The notes beneath the pieces are model-generated. The model saw only the letters and a program-made list of their open reading frames with translations, ran no database searches and had not been told where the DNA came from. The position numbers were made by a program, and so were the translations under genes. From Nocardioides sp. zg-1228 (GTDB lineage Bacteria; Actinomycetota; Actinomycetes; Propionibacteriales; Nocardioidaceae), in contig NZ_CP070961.1 of assembly GCF_017086465.1 (NCBI RefSeq), positions 1,240,001-1,304,000 of the forward strand: a stretch of DNA of 64,000 nt, in the 5' to 3' direction. Below, piece by piece: positions 1 through 7,352 of the stretch. The first letter of the stretch is position 1; each line of letters begins with the position of its first letter.

Positions 1-13
1 GCCGCGGGTGGGT

Positions 14-30
14 GTCGTGGTGGCCACGAC
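14..30. terminator. small hairpin at window edge
   Basis: Arms GTCGTGG and CCACGAC pair perfectly around a 3-nt loop, just past the stop of the minus-strand fragment that ends at 32. No T-run follows, so a terminator role is only inferred. Confidence 0.3.
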
Positions 31-31
31 G

Positions 32-319
32 TCACCCACCGATGCGAGCCGCGATCCGCCGCTGGGGCCGGTACACGTTGCGCAGGGCGCCGCCCACCAT
101 CACCGGGCTGGGCGGTCGCGCCCGCTCCGGGTCGGTCCAGCGGGCGAGTGCGGGGACGGCGCGACAGGCAGCGTCGAAGACGGCGTCGAGCCGGAGTGGC
201 TTCAGCCCGTCGTCGGCCATCGGGCAGCCGAAGAGCACCGAGAAGTGTCCGGCCTCGTGCAGGAACAGCAGGACCTGGTAGCCGTCGTACCCGCTGAAGG
301 CGCCGAGCGGGTTGTCCAT
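32..319 (-). pseudogene. fragment of a FAD-dependent oxidoreductase (probable relic)
   Basis: A 95-codon reading frame from ATG 319 to a stop at 32. The residues read like an internal piece of an actinobacterial FAD-dependent oxidoreductase: a strand ending in HEAGHFSVLF, a middle part with DAAFDAAC-like and PALARWTDPERA segments, then GGALRNVYR. In that family, as I remember it, NVYR is followed by the second FAD-binding GDA motif, but here the frame stops 9 residues later. The N-terminal Rossmann GxGxxG is also absent, and no convincing ribosome-binding site precedes the ATG. I read it as a leftover of a deleted gene. It could instead be a small hypothetical protein. Family assignment is from memory of sequence style, not a search. 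Confidence 0.4.
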
Positions 320-407
320 CGGACCTGGCTCGGCCCCCGGCGGGCCAGCACGTCGGCCCACTGCGGGCGGAAGCCGCGAGCGGGTGTCCCGGCCGTCCGC
401 TGCCGGC

Positions 408-454
408 GTCGAGTGCTGTCCCTCGCGCGGACGACGACGCCTCCAGCACTCGAC
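408..454 (-). terminator. 11-bp inverted repeat after the GAF-ANTAR gene
   Basis: GTCGAGTGCTG at 408-418 and CAGCACTCGAC at 444-454 are exact complements with a 25-nt loop. It begins 26 bp past the stop of the GAF-ANTAR gene, which fits a factor-independent terminator without T-run, common in actinomycetes. The half sites look like CIRCE but in the opposite orientation. Confidence 0.45.
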
Positions 455-480
455 TCGCGCCTGGGCCGCGCTGGCCCCGC

Positions 481-1194
481 TCAGTGCGGTGGGTCGGTCG
501 TGTAGCGGGTGTCGCTCTGCGTCACGACCTCCGCGGCGACGTCGCGGAGCTTGATGTTGGCGGTGGAGGAGACGCGTACCAGGTAGTCGAAGGCATTCGA
601 CTCGTTGATCCGGTAGCGCTCCATGAGGATGCCGACGGCCTGTCCGATCACCTTCCGGCTGGACAGGGCGGTGGTGAGGTGCTCCTCGTTGTGTCGCCCT
701 CCCAGGGCGGTGGCGGCATAGAGCGCGAAGAGCTGAGCGAGGTCTCGCGACTCGGGGCCGATGCCATCACCGGTGGTGCTGCAGAGGTTGAGCACGGCGC
801 CGCCGGCGCTGTCGACCTCGTGCAGCCCGATCCCCATCTGGGCCGTGACCCCGGCCTCGAGGGCGCGGGGTACGAAGCTGGGCCAACGGTGCTCATGTCG
901 CATGTGGTCCGAGATGACCGTGCCCCCGTCGACCAGGGCGTCCAGGCACGGTCCTTCACCGCAGTCGTACTGGATGAGGTCGAGCTTCTCCACCACGTTG
1001 CTGGAGGCGGCGTAGGTCTCGTTCTGCCCGTCCTTGCCCCGGATGGTCACGCTGGCGTGGTCGAAGCCCGGCACGGCGTCCGGTGCGGCGGCGACGATCG
1101 CCTCGACCATGTCGTGGGTGGTGCGGGCGGCTGTGATGCTCGTGGCCGCCTGGGCCAGCAGCGCCGCGATCCGCGGCGGCTCTACCTGGCTCAT
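481..1194 (-). CDS. GAF and ANTAR domain-containing regulator
   Basis: 237 residues. A GAF domain covers roughly residues 20-160 (EGPCLDAL and GIGLHEVDSAGGAVLNLCS segments) and an ANTAR RNA-binding domain roughly 170-225 (SRKVIGQAVGILMERYRI, then NIKLRDVA). ANTAR proteins bind paired hexaloop RNA hairpins and act as antiterminators. The GAF domain would sense a small molecule or redox signal; no ligand can be read from the sequence. ATG at 1194 is chosen because GGGAG lies 7 nt upstream; the frame stays open farther upstream but with no coding character. It is divergent from the CsoR-like gene at 1412. Cytoplasmic. The family is clear; the regulated genes are unknown. Confidence 0.85.
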   Translation of the reverse strand: MSQVEPPRIAALLAQAATSITAARTTHDMVEAIVAAAPDAVPGFDHASVTIRGKDGQNETYAASSNVVEKLDLIQYDCGEGPCLDALVDGGTVISDHMRHEHRWPSFVPRALEAGVTAQMGIGLHEVDSAGGAVLNLCSTTGDGIGPESRDLAQLFALYAATALGGRHNEEHLTTALSSRKVIGQAVGILMERYRINESNAFDYLVRVSSTANIKLRDVAAEVVTQSDTRYTTDPPH

Positions 1195-1332
1195 ACGCTC
1201 GCTCCCTCGCGGCCGTTCTCGCCTGATGCGTTCACCATCACCATACGGCGTCGCTGCCGGGACGAGCCGACGGTCGAGGCGATCGACGCTACGTGCGCGC
1301 GACGGGCGCCGTGGAGGTGCCCGCGCCCCGGC

Positions 1333-1348
1333 ATACGATGGGGGGTAT
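1333..1348 (+). promoter_or_regulatory. candidate CsoR/CstR-family operator
   Basis: ATACGATGGGGGGTAT: ATAC and GTAT arms flank a G-run, 63 bp upstream of the CsoR-like start. CsoR/FrmR-family operators are typically short dyads with a central G tract, so autoregulation is likely. Confidence 0.5.
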
Positions 1349-1411
1349 CGCGGCCGACGCCGGGCTGCGCTGCCGCACCCAGCGCCCCGACCCTCGCACC
1401 CAGGAGAACCG

Positions 1412-1678
1412 ATGGAGCTCGACCCCACCTCGATGAAGCCGGTCATCAACCGGATCAAGCGCGCCCAGGGCCAGCTCGCGGGCGTGCTCCGCCTCCTCGA
1501 GGAGGGGCGCGACTGCGAGGACGTCGTCACCCAGCTCGCTGCGGTCTCCAAGGCGTTGGACCGCGCGGGCTTCGCCATCGTGGCCAACGGCCTGCAGCAG
1601 TGCCTGCTCAACGGCGACGGCGGCGCCGACGACATCGACGTGAAGAAGATGGAGAAGCTCTTCCTGTCGCTCGCCTGA
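1412..1678 (+). CDS. CsoR/FrmR-family transcriptional repressor, CstR-like
   Basis: 88 residues, the normal size for this all-helical repressor family (start MELDPTSMKPVINRIKRAQGQL). ATG has AGGAG 5 nt upstream. Cys35 (GRDCEDV) and Cys64 (GLQQCL) match the two conserved thiols. The histidine that copper-sensing CsoR carries four residues before the second Cys is replaced (Gly60, Asn59). Loss of the His while keeping both Cys is the pattern of CstR-type persulfide sensors rather than Cu(I) sensors; that functional reading is an inference. No sulfurtransferase or copper transporter is adjacent: downstream is a convergent siderophore-interacting protein gene. Probably autoregulated through the dyad at 1333-1348. 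Confidence 0.85.
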   Translation: MELDPTSMKPVINRIKRAQGQLAGVLRLLEEGRDCEDVVTQLAAVSKALDRAGFAIVANGLQQCLLNGDGGADDIDVKKMEKLFLSLA

Positions 1679-1725
1679 GGGCGGGCGTACGCCCTGCGTG
1701 CGGCGGGCGGGCCTCCGGCCACCGC

Positions 1726-2529
1726 TCAGGCGGTGACGTCCTCCGCGGCGAGCGCCCGCACCCAGTCTGCCTTGACCGCGCGCCACTGCTCGTCGTCGAG
1801 CCCGCGCCGCCAGTAGGGCGAGCAGGAGAGCATCTGCTCGTCGACGACGCCCTCGCCCAGGAGCACCCGCCGCACGGCCCGCGTCGCGCCCGCCTCGCCG
1901 TGCACGAAGGCGCTCACCGGCCCCGGTGCTGGAGGCAGGGCGCGCACCGCGTCGGCGAGCAGGCCCTCGGGGTCGGCGTGACCGGTGCGGTGGACCCACC
2001 GGACGTGGAGCACACCGGGGGAGTGGAGCGGCACCTCACCGGCGGCGTCCTCGACCTCGAGCACGGCCGTCACGGGCCGACCCTCGGGCACGGCCTCGGC
2101 GCACGCGGCGATCGCCGGCAGGGCGCTCTCGTCGCCCACCAGCAGGTAGGACGCGGCGTCGGGATGGGGGTGGTAGCCACCCGCCGGTCCGCGCAGCTGC
2201 AGCCGGTCACCGGGCCGGGCCCGGGTCGCCCAGCGGCCGGCGTGCCCGACGTCGCCGTGGGCGGCGATGTCGAGGGTGAGCTCGCGGCGCGCGTCGTCCC
2301 AGCTCCGCACCGTGATGCGGCGCGGTCGTGGGCGCTGCGGGCGGGGCAGGTCGCGGACCGCCTCGTCCTCGAAGGGAGGCGCGTAGGGCGCGTCCGGGGG
2401 GAGGAAGTAGCAGTTGACGTACTCGTCGGCGTTCCCGGTCGTCGTGAAGCCGTCGAGCCCGGGCCCGCCCAGCACCACGCGGACCAGGTGGGAGCCCAGC
2501 TGTCGGGTGGAGACCACCTCGCCGTACAT
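1726..2529 (-). CDS. siderophore-interacting protein (ViuB/SIP-type ferric reductase)
   Basis: 267 residues. N-terminal FAD-binding beta-barrel (about 1-125; RITVRSWDDARRELTLDIA is the typical RxYTVR-like FAD segment) and C-terminal NAD(P)-binding SIP domain (about 130-265; YLLVGDESALPAIAACAE). Such proteins reduce ferric siderophores in the cytoplasm to release iron. Start ATG 2529 has a strong AGGAGG-like site 6 nt upstream. It lies 95 bp downstream of the sensor kinase on the same strand and could be co-transcribed with it, but the gap is large enough for its own promoter. No siderophore synthesis or uptake genes are nearby. Confidence 0.88.
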   Translation of the reverse strand: MYGEVVSTRQLGSHLVRVVLGGPGLDGFTTTGNADEYVNCYFLPPDAPYAPPFEDEAVRDLPRPQRPRPRRITVRSWDDARRELTLDIAAHGDVGHAGRWATRARPGDRLQLRGPAGGYHPHPDAASYLLVGDESALPAIAACAEAVPEGRPVTAVLEVEDAAGEVPLHSPGVLHVRWVHRTGHADPEGLLADAVRALPPAPGPVSAFVHGEAGATRAVRRVLLGEGVVDEQMLSCSPYWRRGLDDEQWRAVKADWVRALAAEDVTA

Positions 2530-2624
2530 GTCGCCCCTCCTGAGGGTCCGGGACCCGCCGGTGCTGCCGCGGCGCGTCGTCGGGCTCAGGTTAGCCGTGC
2601 CTCGTCGGCCACCCGGCGCCGCGG

Positions 2625-4328
2625 TCAGGTGAGGGGCGCCGACCAGGTCACCGTGGTCCCACGGCCATCGGCCGTCGCGACGTGCAGGTGCCCGTGGCGC
2701 TGCTCGGCCCGCAGCCGGAGGTTGGCCAGCCCGCCGGTCTCGTGCACGCCGTCGGGCATCCCGACCCCGTCGTCGCGCACCCGCACGACGACCTCGGAGT
2801 CGACGGCCACGTCGACCGCGCACGTCGAGGCGTGGGCGTGGCGCACCACGTTGGACAGCGCCTCGGTGATCACCGCGAGGACCTCGGGCAGCAGGTCGGT
2901 GTCGAGCACGGACCCCACGGGGCCGTCGAAGCGCACGACCGGACGCACCTTCATCGTCCGGGCGGCGCGCTCGACCACCTCCACGACGGCCGCCCGCGGG
3001 TCGGACGCGGCGGCGACCGGGCCGAGGCGGAAGATCGTCGTACGGATCTCGCGGATGACGTCGTCGATCTCCTCGGTCGCGCGGTCGATGCGCGCGGCCA
3101 TGTCGCAGGGGTCCTCGACCCACGACGCGCTGTGCAGCTCGAGGCCCAGCGCGAACAGCTGCTGGATGACCAGGTCGTGCAGGTCGCGGGCGATCCGGTC
3201 GCGCTCCTCGAGGACGGCGAGGCGCCTCTCGTCCTGGCGGATGCGGGCGACGTGGAGCACCAGCGGCGCCTGCTGCGCCAGCAGGGTGGGGAGGGCGGCG
3301 TCGTGGTGCAGGCGTGCCGGGTCGACCTCGTCCACCCAGGCGAGGGTGACCGCGGCGTCGCCGTCGGCGGAGCTGTAGAGCGGGACGACGAGGGCGGAGG
3401 CCATCGGGCCGTGGCCGAGCGCCGCCGAGACGTCGACCCCGCGACCGTGCTCGAAGATGTTCTGCACCTTCAGCGGACGGCCGCTGAAGGTCACGCACCG
3501 GGTGAGCGAGGTGGTGAAGTCGACCTCGGCCATGCCGTCGGGGTCGGCGTCGAAGCCGGACACCACGCGCAGCTGCAGGTGGGCCGGGTCCTCGCCCGAG
3601 GCGATCCAGGCGGCGTCGGCACCGGACAGGTCGCGGGCCCAGTCGGCGACGATCTGCAGCGACATGTCGTCGGGGTTGGACGTGACGAGCTCGCTGGCAG
3701 CCGAGACCCACCGCTCGCGGTGCGAGGCCTGGTCGTGGAGCCGGGAGTTCTCGATGGCCATCGCAGCGACGCCGACCAGGGCCCGCGCGACCTGCTCGTC
3801 GCGGTCGAGGAAGGCCGGCCCGCTCGTCTTCTCGGAGAAGTAGAGCGTGCCGACGGCGCGGTCGGCGACGCGCACCGGCACGCTGAGGATGTCGCGCGCG
3901 CCCCCTTCGGCGCGGCGAGGGGGGCGCCGGGCGGCGGTCTCGTCGGCCGCCGAGGGCGACCCGGCATCGTCGGGGGAGACCACGAGCCCCTGGGTGAGCA
4001 GGTCGTCGAGCCGCGTGTCGTGGCTGCCGAGGTCGCCGTGGGTGAAGAGCAGGCGCATCGGCCGGGGCGCGCCCCAGTCGGCGATGGCGAGGGCCCCGAA
4101 GCGCGCGCCGGTGATCTCGGCCCCCACCCGGAGCACCTGGTTGAGCACGTCGTCGAGCGCCGAGCCCGACGACAGGGTCGACGCGGCAGCCAGCAGCCGC
4201 TCCCACCGGTCGGTCTCGTCGTCGGCCCGGCCGCCACGGCTGGCCATGTGCATGAGGTCGTCGAAGGTCGACCTCTCCTGCCTCCACGCCTGGGTGCCGC
4301 CCCCGACGTCGTGCGAGATCTCCTGCAT
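2625..4328 (-). CDS. DevS/DosT-like two-GAF sensor histidine kinase
   Basis: 567 residues from ATG 4328; an alternative ATG at 4400 with AGGGGTGA would give 591. Order: GAF (about 45-195), GAF (about 205-360), HisKA_3 dimerisation helix with phospho-acceptor His384 (RDLHDLVIQQLFALGLEL), and HATPase_c with N-box EALSNVVRHAH and DDGVGM. No membrane segment, so cytoplasmic. Architecture and length match mycobacterial DevS, a redox/hypoxia sensor. In DevS the first GAF carries a heme-ligating His just before the PMR..LGVPVRV strand. Here that stretch is AEGGARDILSVPVRV without a His, so heme binding is doubtful. The partner regulator is encoded upstream on the same strand (4502-5194), which supports a two-gene operon. 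Confidence 0.87.
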   Translation of the reverse strand: MQEISHDVGGGTQAWRQERSTFDDLMHMASRGGRADDETDRWERLLAAASTLSSGSALDDVLNQVLRVGAEITGARFGALAIADWGAPRPMRLLFTHGDLGSHDTRLDDLLTQGLVVSPDDAGSPSAADETAARRPPRRAEGGARDILSVPVRVADRAVGTLYFSEKTSGPAFLDRDEQVARALVGVAAMAIENSRLHDQASHRERWVSAASELVTSNPDDMSLQIVADWARDLSGADAAWIASGEDPAHLQLRVVSGFDADPDGMAEVDFTTSLTRCVTFSGRPLKVQNIFEHGRGVDVSAALGHGPMASALVVPLYSSADGDAAVTLAWVDEVDPARLHHDAALPTLLAQQAPLVLHVARIRQDERRLAVLEERDRIARDLHDLVIQQLFALGLELHSASWVEDPCDMAARIDRATEEIDDVIREIRTTIFRLGPVAAASDPRAAVVEVVERAARTMKVRPVVRFDGPVGSVLDTDLLPEVLAVITEALSNVVRHAHASTCAVDVAVDSEVVVRVRDDGVGMPDGVHETGGLANLRLRAEQRHGHLHVATADGRGTTVTWSAPLT

Positions 4329-4501
4329 TCCTGTTCCCCCCAAGATGTGTCGCTGTGTCACATGATCATGCGCCCTGACGGCGTCTCCTTCATCCGACAT
4401 TCACCCCTAGGGGGTCGGGCACGACCGCGACCGCGCGAGCGACAGCACCGGCCGCCGCAGCGGCGGACCCTGGTCCGACCCGTCTCCCCCCGCTGCATGG
4501 C

Positions 4502-5194
4502 TCAGCCGTGACGATCGCCGAGGTGGGCCTGCGGGCTCTTGGCGAGGATGGCGGCCTGCGTGCGCGACCTCACCCCGAGCTTGCCGAGCACCGACGACAC
4601 GTAGTTCTTCGTGGTCTTCTCGGACAGGTGCAGCGCGAAGGCGATCTCGCGGTTGGTCATGCCCTCGCCGAGCAGCTCGAGGACCTGCTGCTCCTTGGGG
4701 GTGAGGTGGCGGGTGAGCGGGTCCTCGGGGCGCGTGTCGCGCAGGCGGGCGAGGACGTGCGAGGTGACCGCGGGGTCGAGCATCGACTGCCCGTCGGCGA
4801 CCCGGCGCACCGTCTCGGCGAGGTCCGCGGGCTTGACCCGCTTGAGCAGGTAGCCGGCCGCTCCGGCCATGATGGCCGCGAACAGCGCCTCGTCCTCGTC
4901 GTAGGACGTGAGCATCAGCGCGGCGATGCCGGGATCGACCGAGCGGATCTGGCGACACACCTCGACGCCCGAGCCGTCGGGCAGCCGGACGTCGAGGATG
5001 GCGACCTGCGGGCGCAGGGCAGGGATCTGCCGGGCCGCCTGCTGGGCCAGTCCGGACTCGCCGACGACGACGATGTCGCCGTCGTGCTCGAGGACGCTGC
5101 GGAGCCCGCGACGCACCACTTCGTGGTCGTCGAGCAGATAGACGGAGACGGGTCGTCGCGACGTGCCGGCCGCCGCCCGAGAAGGCTGTGCCAT
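4502..5194 (-). CDS. DevR-like NarL/LuxR response regulator
   Basis: 230 residues. Receiver domain about 16-130 with acidic DDH, phospho-acceptor Asp68 (AILDVRLPDG) and the conserved Lys in YLLKRVKP. LuxR-type helix-turn-helix about 160-220 (LTPKEQQVLELLGEGMTNREIA...LSEKTTKNYVSSVLGKLGV). It is the cognate regulator of the GAF kinase that follows at 4328. In mycobacteria DevR activates dormancy and hypoxia genes; whether that regulon exists here is not shown. The ATG at 5194 has no ribosome-binding site, but TACTTT ends 6 nt upstream, so a leaderless transcript is likely. I did not find a convincing copy of the mycobacterial Dev box at its promoter. Confidence 0.88.
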   Translation of the reverse strand: MAQPSRAAAGTSRRPVSVYLLDDHEVVRRGLRSVLEHDGDIVVVGESGLAQQAARQIPALRPQVAILDVRLPDGSGVEVCRQIRSVDPGIAALMLTSYDEDEALFAAIMAGAAGYLLKRVKPADLAETVRRVADGQSMLDPAVTSHVLARLRDTRPEDPLTRHLTPKEQQVLELLGEGMTNREIAFALHLSEKTTKNYVSSVLGKLGVRSRTQAAILAKSPQAHLGDRHG

Positions 5195-5200
5195 GCGACC

Positions 5201-5245
5201 AAAGTACCGCTGTGCACCGGTTCCGTGACGTGGTATGAAGTCACG
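5201..5245 (-). promoter_or_regulatory. leaderless promoter and dyad upstream of devR-like gene
   Basis: On the minus strand TACTTT (5206-5201) is followed by 6 nt and the ATG, the spacing of leaderless actinobacterial promoters. Upstream is a dyad CGTGAC-N10-GTCACG (5224-5245) that could be an operator. The rest of 5195-5509 contains nothing else I can support; the + strand gene at 5510 must have its promoter here. Confidence 0.4.
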
Positions 5246-5509
5246 CGTGTTGGCGGCCGTTCGGCACTACCGCGGCGCCCGGACCACGTCTAACATGCCG
5301 TCTGCGATCCGGTTCCGGCCGACCAGCGGTGCCCGTCATCCCGCGGTGTGCGCCGCCCTTCCCCTGCCGGTCACGAGGCTCCGGTGCGCGCGGACCGGGG
5401 GCCCATTGCGGAGGTCATCGCGGCAGCGAGCACTTGGCCTCTGCGCGCCCTGCCCCCGCTCCTTCGATGCTTCAGGTGAGCCACCTGATGCGCGACGAAG
5501 GAGCACCCC

Positions 5510-6028
5510 ATGGACCCAACGGCGCACAGGAGGCAGCTCGACCAGCTCTGCGAGCGGCTCGCCGCGGAGTTCGCGGCACACATCCCCGCCGGCCGGGTGC
5601 TGCGGATCGTGCATCGCGCCGACCGGCTCGTGGCCACAGCCGCGAGCGACGCGGCGGACGCCCTCGCCCTCTGCGAGGCGGTCGCCCGCGGGCTGCTCGA
5701 CGACCACGCCGCCGACCTCGTCACCACGCCGCTCGACCACCGCAGGAGCGTCGCGGACCTGGGGGAGCGGCTCGTCGCGGAGTACGGCCCCGTGGTCCCG
5801 GCGGGCCGGGTGCTGCGCATGGTCCACCGCGCCGACCGTCTCGTGGCCCCCATCGCCGTCAGCGGCCCCGACGCCCTCGCGCTGTGCGAGGCGCTCGCCC
5901 GCCGGCTGATCCGCGACCACGCAGCCGCCGGCCGGCACGGTCCGCAGGACGGGCGGGGTGCCGCCCGTGCCACGGTGCGACCCGAGAGGCAGGCGGGCGC
6001 GGGGCGCGTCGCGCCGCTGCGGCGATGA
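5510..6028 (+). CDS. internally duplicated small protein of unknown function
   Basis: 172 residues made mainly of two tandem copies of a 55-residue unit (residues 15-69 and 86-140; 37 of 55 positions identical by eye). Each copy reads ER-L-AE, PAGRVLR, VHRADRLVA, DALALCEA, DHAA, predicted as three helices. The C-terminal 30 residues are basic and low-complexity. ATG is preceded by AAGGAG at 6 nt. The helical unit vaguely recalls small actinobacterial three-helix dimerisation domains, but I cannot name the family. Its stop overlaps the start of the next gene (ATGA), so the two are translationally coupled. Cytoplasmic by absence of signals. Confidence 0.75.
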   Translation: MDPTAHRRQLDQLCERLAAEFAAHIPAGRVLRIVHRADRLVATAASDAADALALCEAVARGLLDDHAADLVTTPLDHRRSVADLGERLVAEYGPVVPAGRVLRMVHRADRLVAPIAVSGPDALALCEALARRLIRDHAAAGRHGPQDGRGAARATVRPERQAGAGRVAPLRR

Positions 6029-6237
6029 GACTCCCCACCGTCCGGCTCGCAGGTACGCCGCTGCTCCACAGGCGCACGCTCCCGGAGCGCTACTTCCCCG
6101 AGCGCCGGCCGTGGATCGCGACCGCGATGGCCGTGCTGGTCCTCGTCACCGTGGGCCTCCTCGTCGGAGGCGCGGTGGGGATGGTGCTGGTGCGGCTGGT
6201 CGGGGTGCTGGTCGCCCACGTCACGATCGGCACGTGA
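6025..6237 (+). CDS. small single-span membrane protein
   Basis: 70 residues. A basic N-terminus (about 30 residues, ending ERRPWIA) leads into one long hydrophobic stretch (about 33-65). The start codon overlaps the stop of the duplicated-domain gene (ATGA), which implies coupled translation and possibly a physical partnership. No family recognised. The charge distribution suggests an N-in topology with the helix near the C-terminus. Confidence 0.6.
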   Translation: MRLPTVRLAGTPLLHRRTLPERYFPERRPWIATAMAVLVLVTVGLLVGGAVGMVLVRLVGVLVAHVTIGT

Positions 6238-6287
6238 CACCCGGGGGCAGGCTCCCCGCCCCGTGCCCGCCCGTGACGGCGCCCGGC

Positions 6288-7139
6288 TCACGCGTCGGTG
6301 GCGGGCCGACGTGCCTCGACGGCGGAGACGTGGCCGAGCACCGCCTCGGCCACCGCATCGGGGTCGGTCCGCAGCGCCCAGTGGCCGAGGGGGAGGTGGT
6401 GGCGACGCAGGTCGTCGCACCACGGCTCGCTGGCGACGAGCGCCGCCTCGCGGATCGCGGGGTCGCGGTCCAGGGCGAGCTGGAGGACCGGCACGCTCGT
6501 ACGTCGCGGGCGGGGGCCGCGGGCCGGTCGGCCCACGTTGCCGCGGTAGTAGCGCAGCCCGGAGACCATGTCGCGGTGCCCGAGGACGCGCAGCACCGCA
6601 GGCGCGAGGGGGGAGACGAGGAACGGCACGTAGGACGACGACACGGCCTGCCCCAGGAGACCTGCCACGCCGGCCGGGGTCGGGTGCCGCAGCGTGCTGC
6701 GGGCCCACGCCCCGACGTGGTCGAGGTTGGGACCGCTGATCGAGGTGAACGAGGCGATCCGGTCCGTGGCACCGGGCTCGCACACCGCCTCCCACGCCTG
6801 CACGGAGCCCCAGTCGTGACCGGCGACGTGGACCGGGTGGGCCGGGTCGACGTCGTCGAGCACGGCCATCAGGTCGGCCGCGAGGTGCGGGAGGGCGAAC
6901 GCGCTGTCGGGGGCGTCCGTGGGGGACAGGCCCTGGCCGCGCGTGTCGTAGACCACGACCCGGAGGTCGGCGGCGAGCCGTTGTGCCACGGGCAGCCAGA
7001 CCCGGTGCGTGTCGGGCCAGCCGTGCACCAGGACGAGGGCGGGTGCCTCCGGGTCGCCTGCCTCGAGCACTGCCAGGTCGACGCCGTCGCCGCGCACGGT
7101 GCGCCGTCGCCACGCGCCGGGGTCGGGTCGGGGATCCAT
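6288..7139 (-). CDS. alpha/beta hydrolase (epoxide hydrolase-like)
   Basis: 283 residues with the alpha/beta hydrolase fold. Oxyanion HGWPDTHRVW is near residue 40; the nucleophile is Asp in GHDWGS (about residue 109), the Asp nucleophile typical of epoxide hydrolases and haloalkane dehalogenases; the late His lies in LGHWALR (about 257). An acid is probably in the ALDRDPA segment. Substrate unknown. Cytoplasmic. On the minus strand GGGTAC sits 9 nt before the ATG, which suggests a SigB/SigF-type leaderless promoter and stress-linked expression, shared with several neighbours. Confidence 0.85.
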   Translation of the reverse strand: MDPRPDPGAWRRRTVRGDGVDLAVLEAGDPEAPALVLVHGWPDTHRVWLPVAQRLAADLRVVVYDTRGQGLSPTDAPDSAFALPHLAADLMAVLDDVDPAHPVHVAGHDWGSVQAWEAVCEPGATDRIASFTSISGPNLDHVGAWARSTLRHPTPAGVAGLLGQAVSSSYVPFLVSPLAPAVLRVLGHRDMVSGLRYYRGNVGRPARGPRPRRTSVPVLQLALDRDPAIREAALVASEPWCDDLRRHHLPLGHWALRTDPDAVAEAVLGHVSAVEARRPATDA

Positions 7140-7148
7140 GCGGCCCCC

Positions 7149-7154
7149 GTACCC
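7149..7154 (-). promoter_or_regulatory. GGGTAC -10 element, leaderless SigB/SigF type
   Basis: GGGTAC on the minus strand, 9 nt before ATG 7139. The -10 consensus of SigF/SigB-group factors in actinobacteria is GGGTAY. A -35 is unclear (GTGC 13 nt upstream). Confidence 0.4.
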
Positions 7155-7184
7155 AGCGCGAGGCGGAGCACGCGCGGGCGGGGC

Positions 7185-7350
7185 TCAGGCGCGCAGCACC
7201 TTCTCCATCGGGCGTCCCTGGGCGAGCTCGTCGACGAGCTTGTCGAGGGAGCGGATCCGCCGCACGAGCGGATCCGGCCAGCCACTCGATCACCCGGTCG
7301 ACCTCGGCCTGGGGGCGGCCCGTGCGCTCGGCCTTGGCCGCTCCCGGGAC
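7185..7350 (-). pseudogene. DUF2200-family gene relic with internal deletion and frameshift
   Basis: Two pieces of one protein remain in different frames. First, [19 protein letters not shown], matching the N-terminal third of DUF2200. Then, after a one-base frame change, [20 protein letters not shown] and VLRA-stop, matching the very C-terminus of DUF2200 (family form [22 protein letters not shown]). About 45 middle residues and the N-terminal beta part are missing. The 10-mer GGATCCGCTC occurs twice 17 bp apart exactly at the join (within 7251-7276), so the deletion probably arose by repeat-mediated slippage. It starts right after the stop of the upstream KA-rich gene. Confidence 0.72.
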
Positions 7351-7352
7351 CC

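Noticed and set aside
408..454. GAGTGCTG / CAGCACTC repeats as a CIRCE (HrcA) element
   Set aside because: CIRCE has the half sites in the opposite order with a 9-nt spacer; here they form a stem-loop with 25-nt loop after a gene end.
4403..4413. ACCCCTAGGGG dyad upstream of the kinase as a Dev box
   Set aside because: Does not match the GGGAC-N4-GTCCC-type Dev box; it may just overlap an alternative ribosome-binding site.
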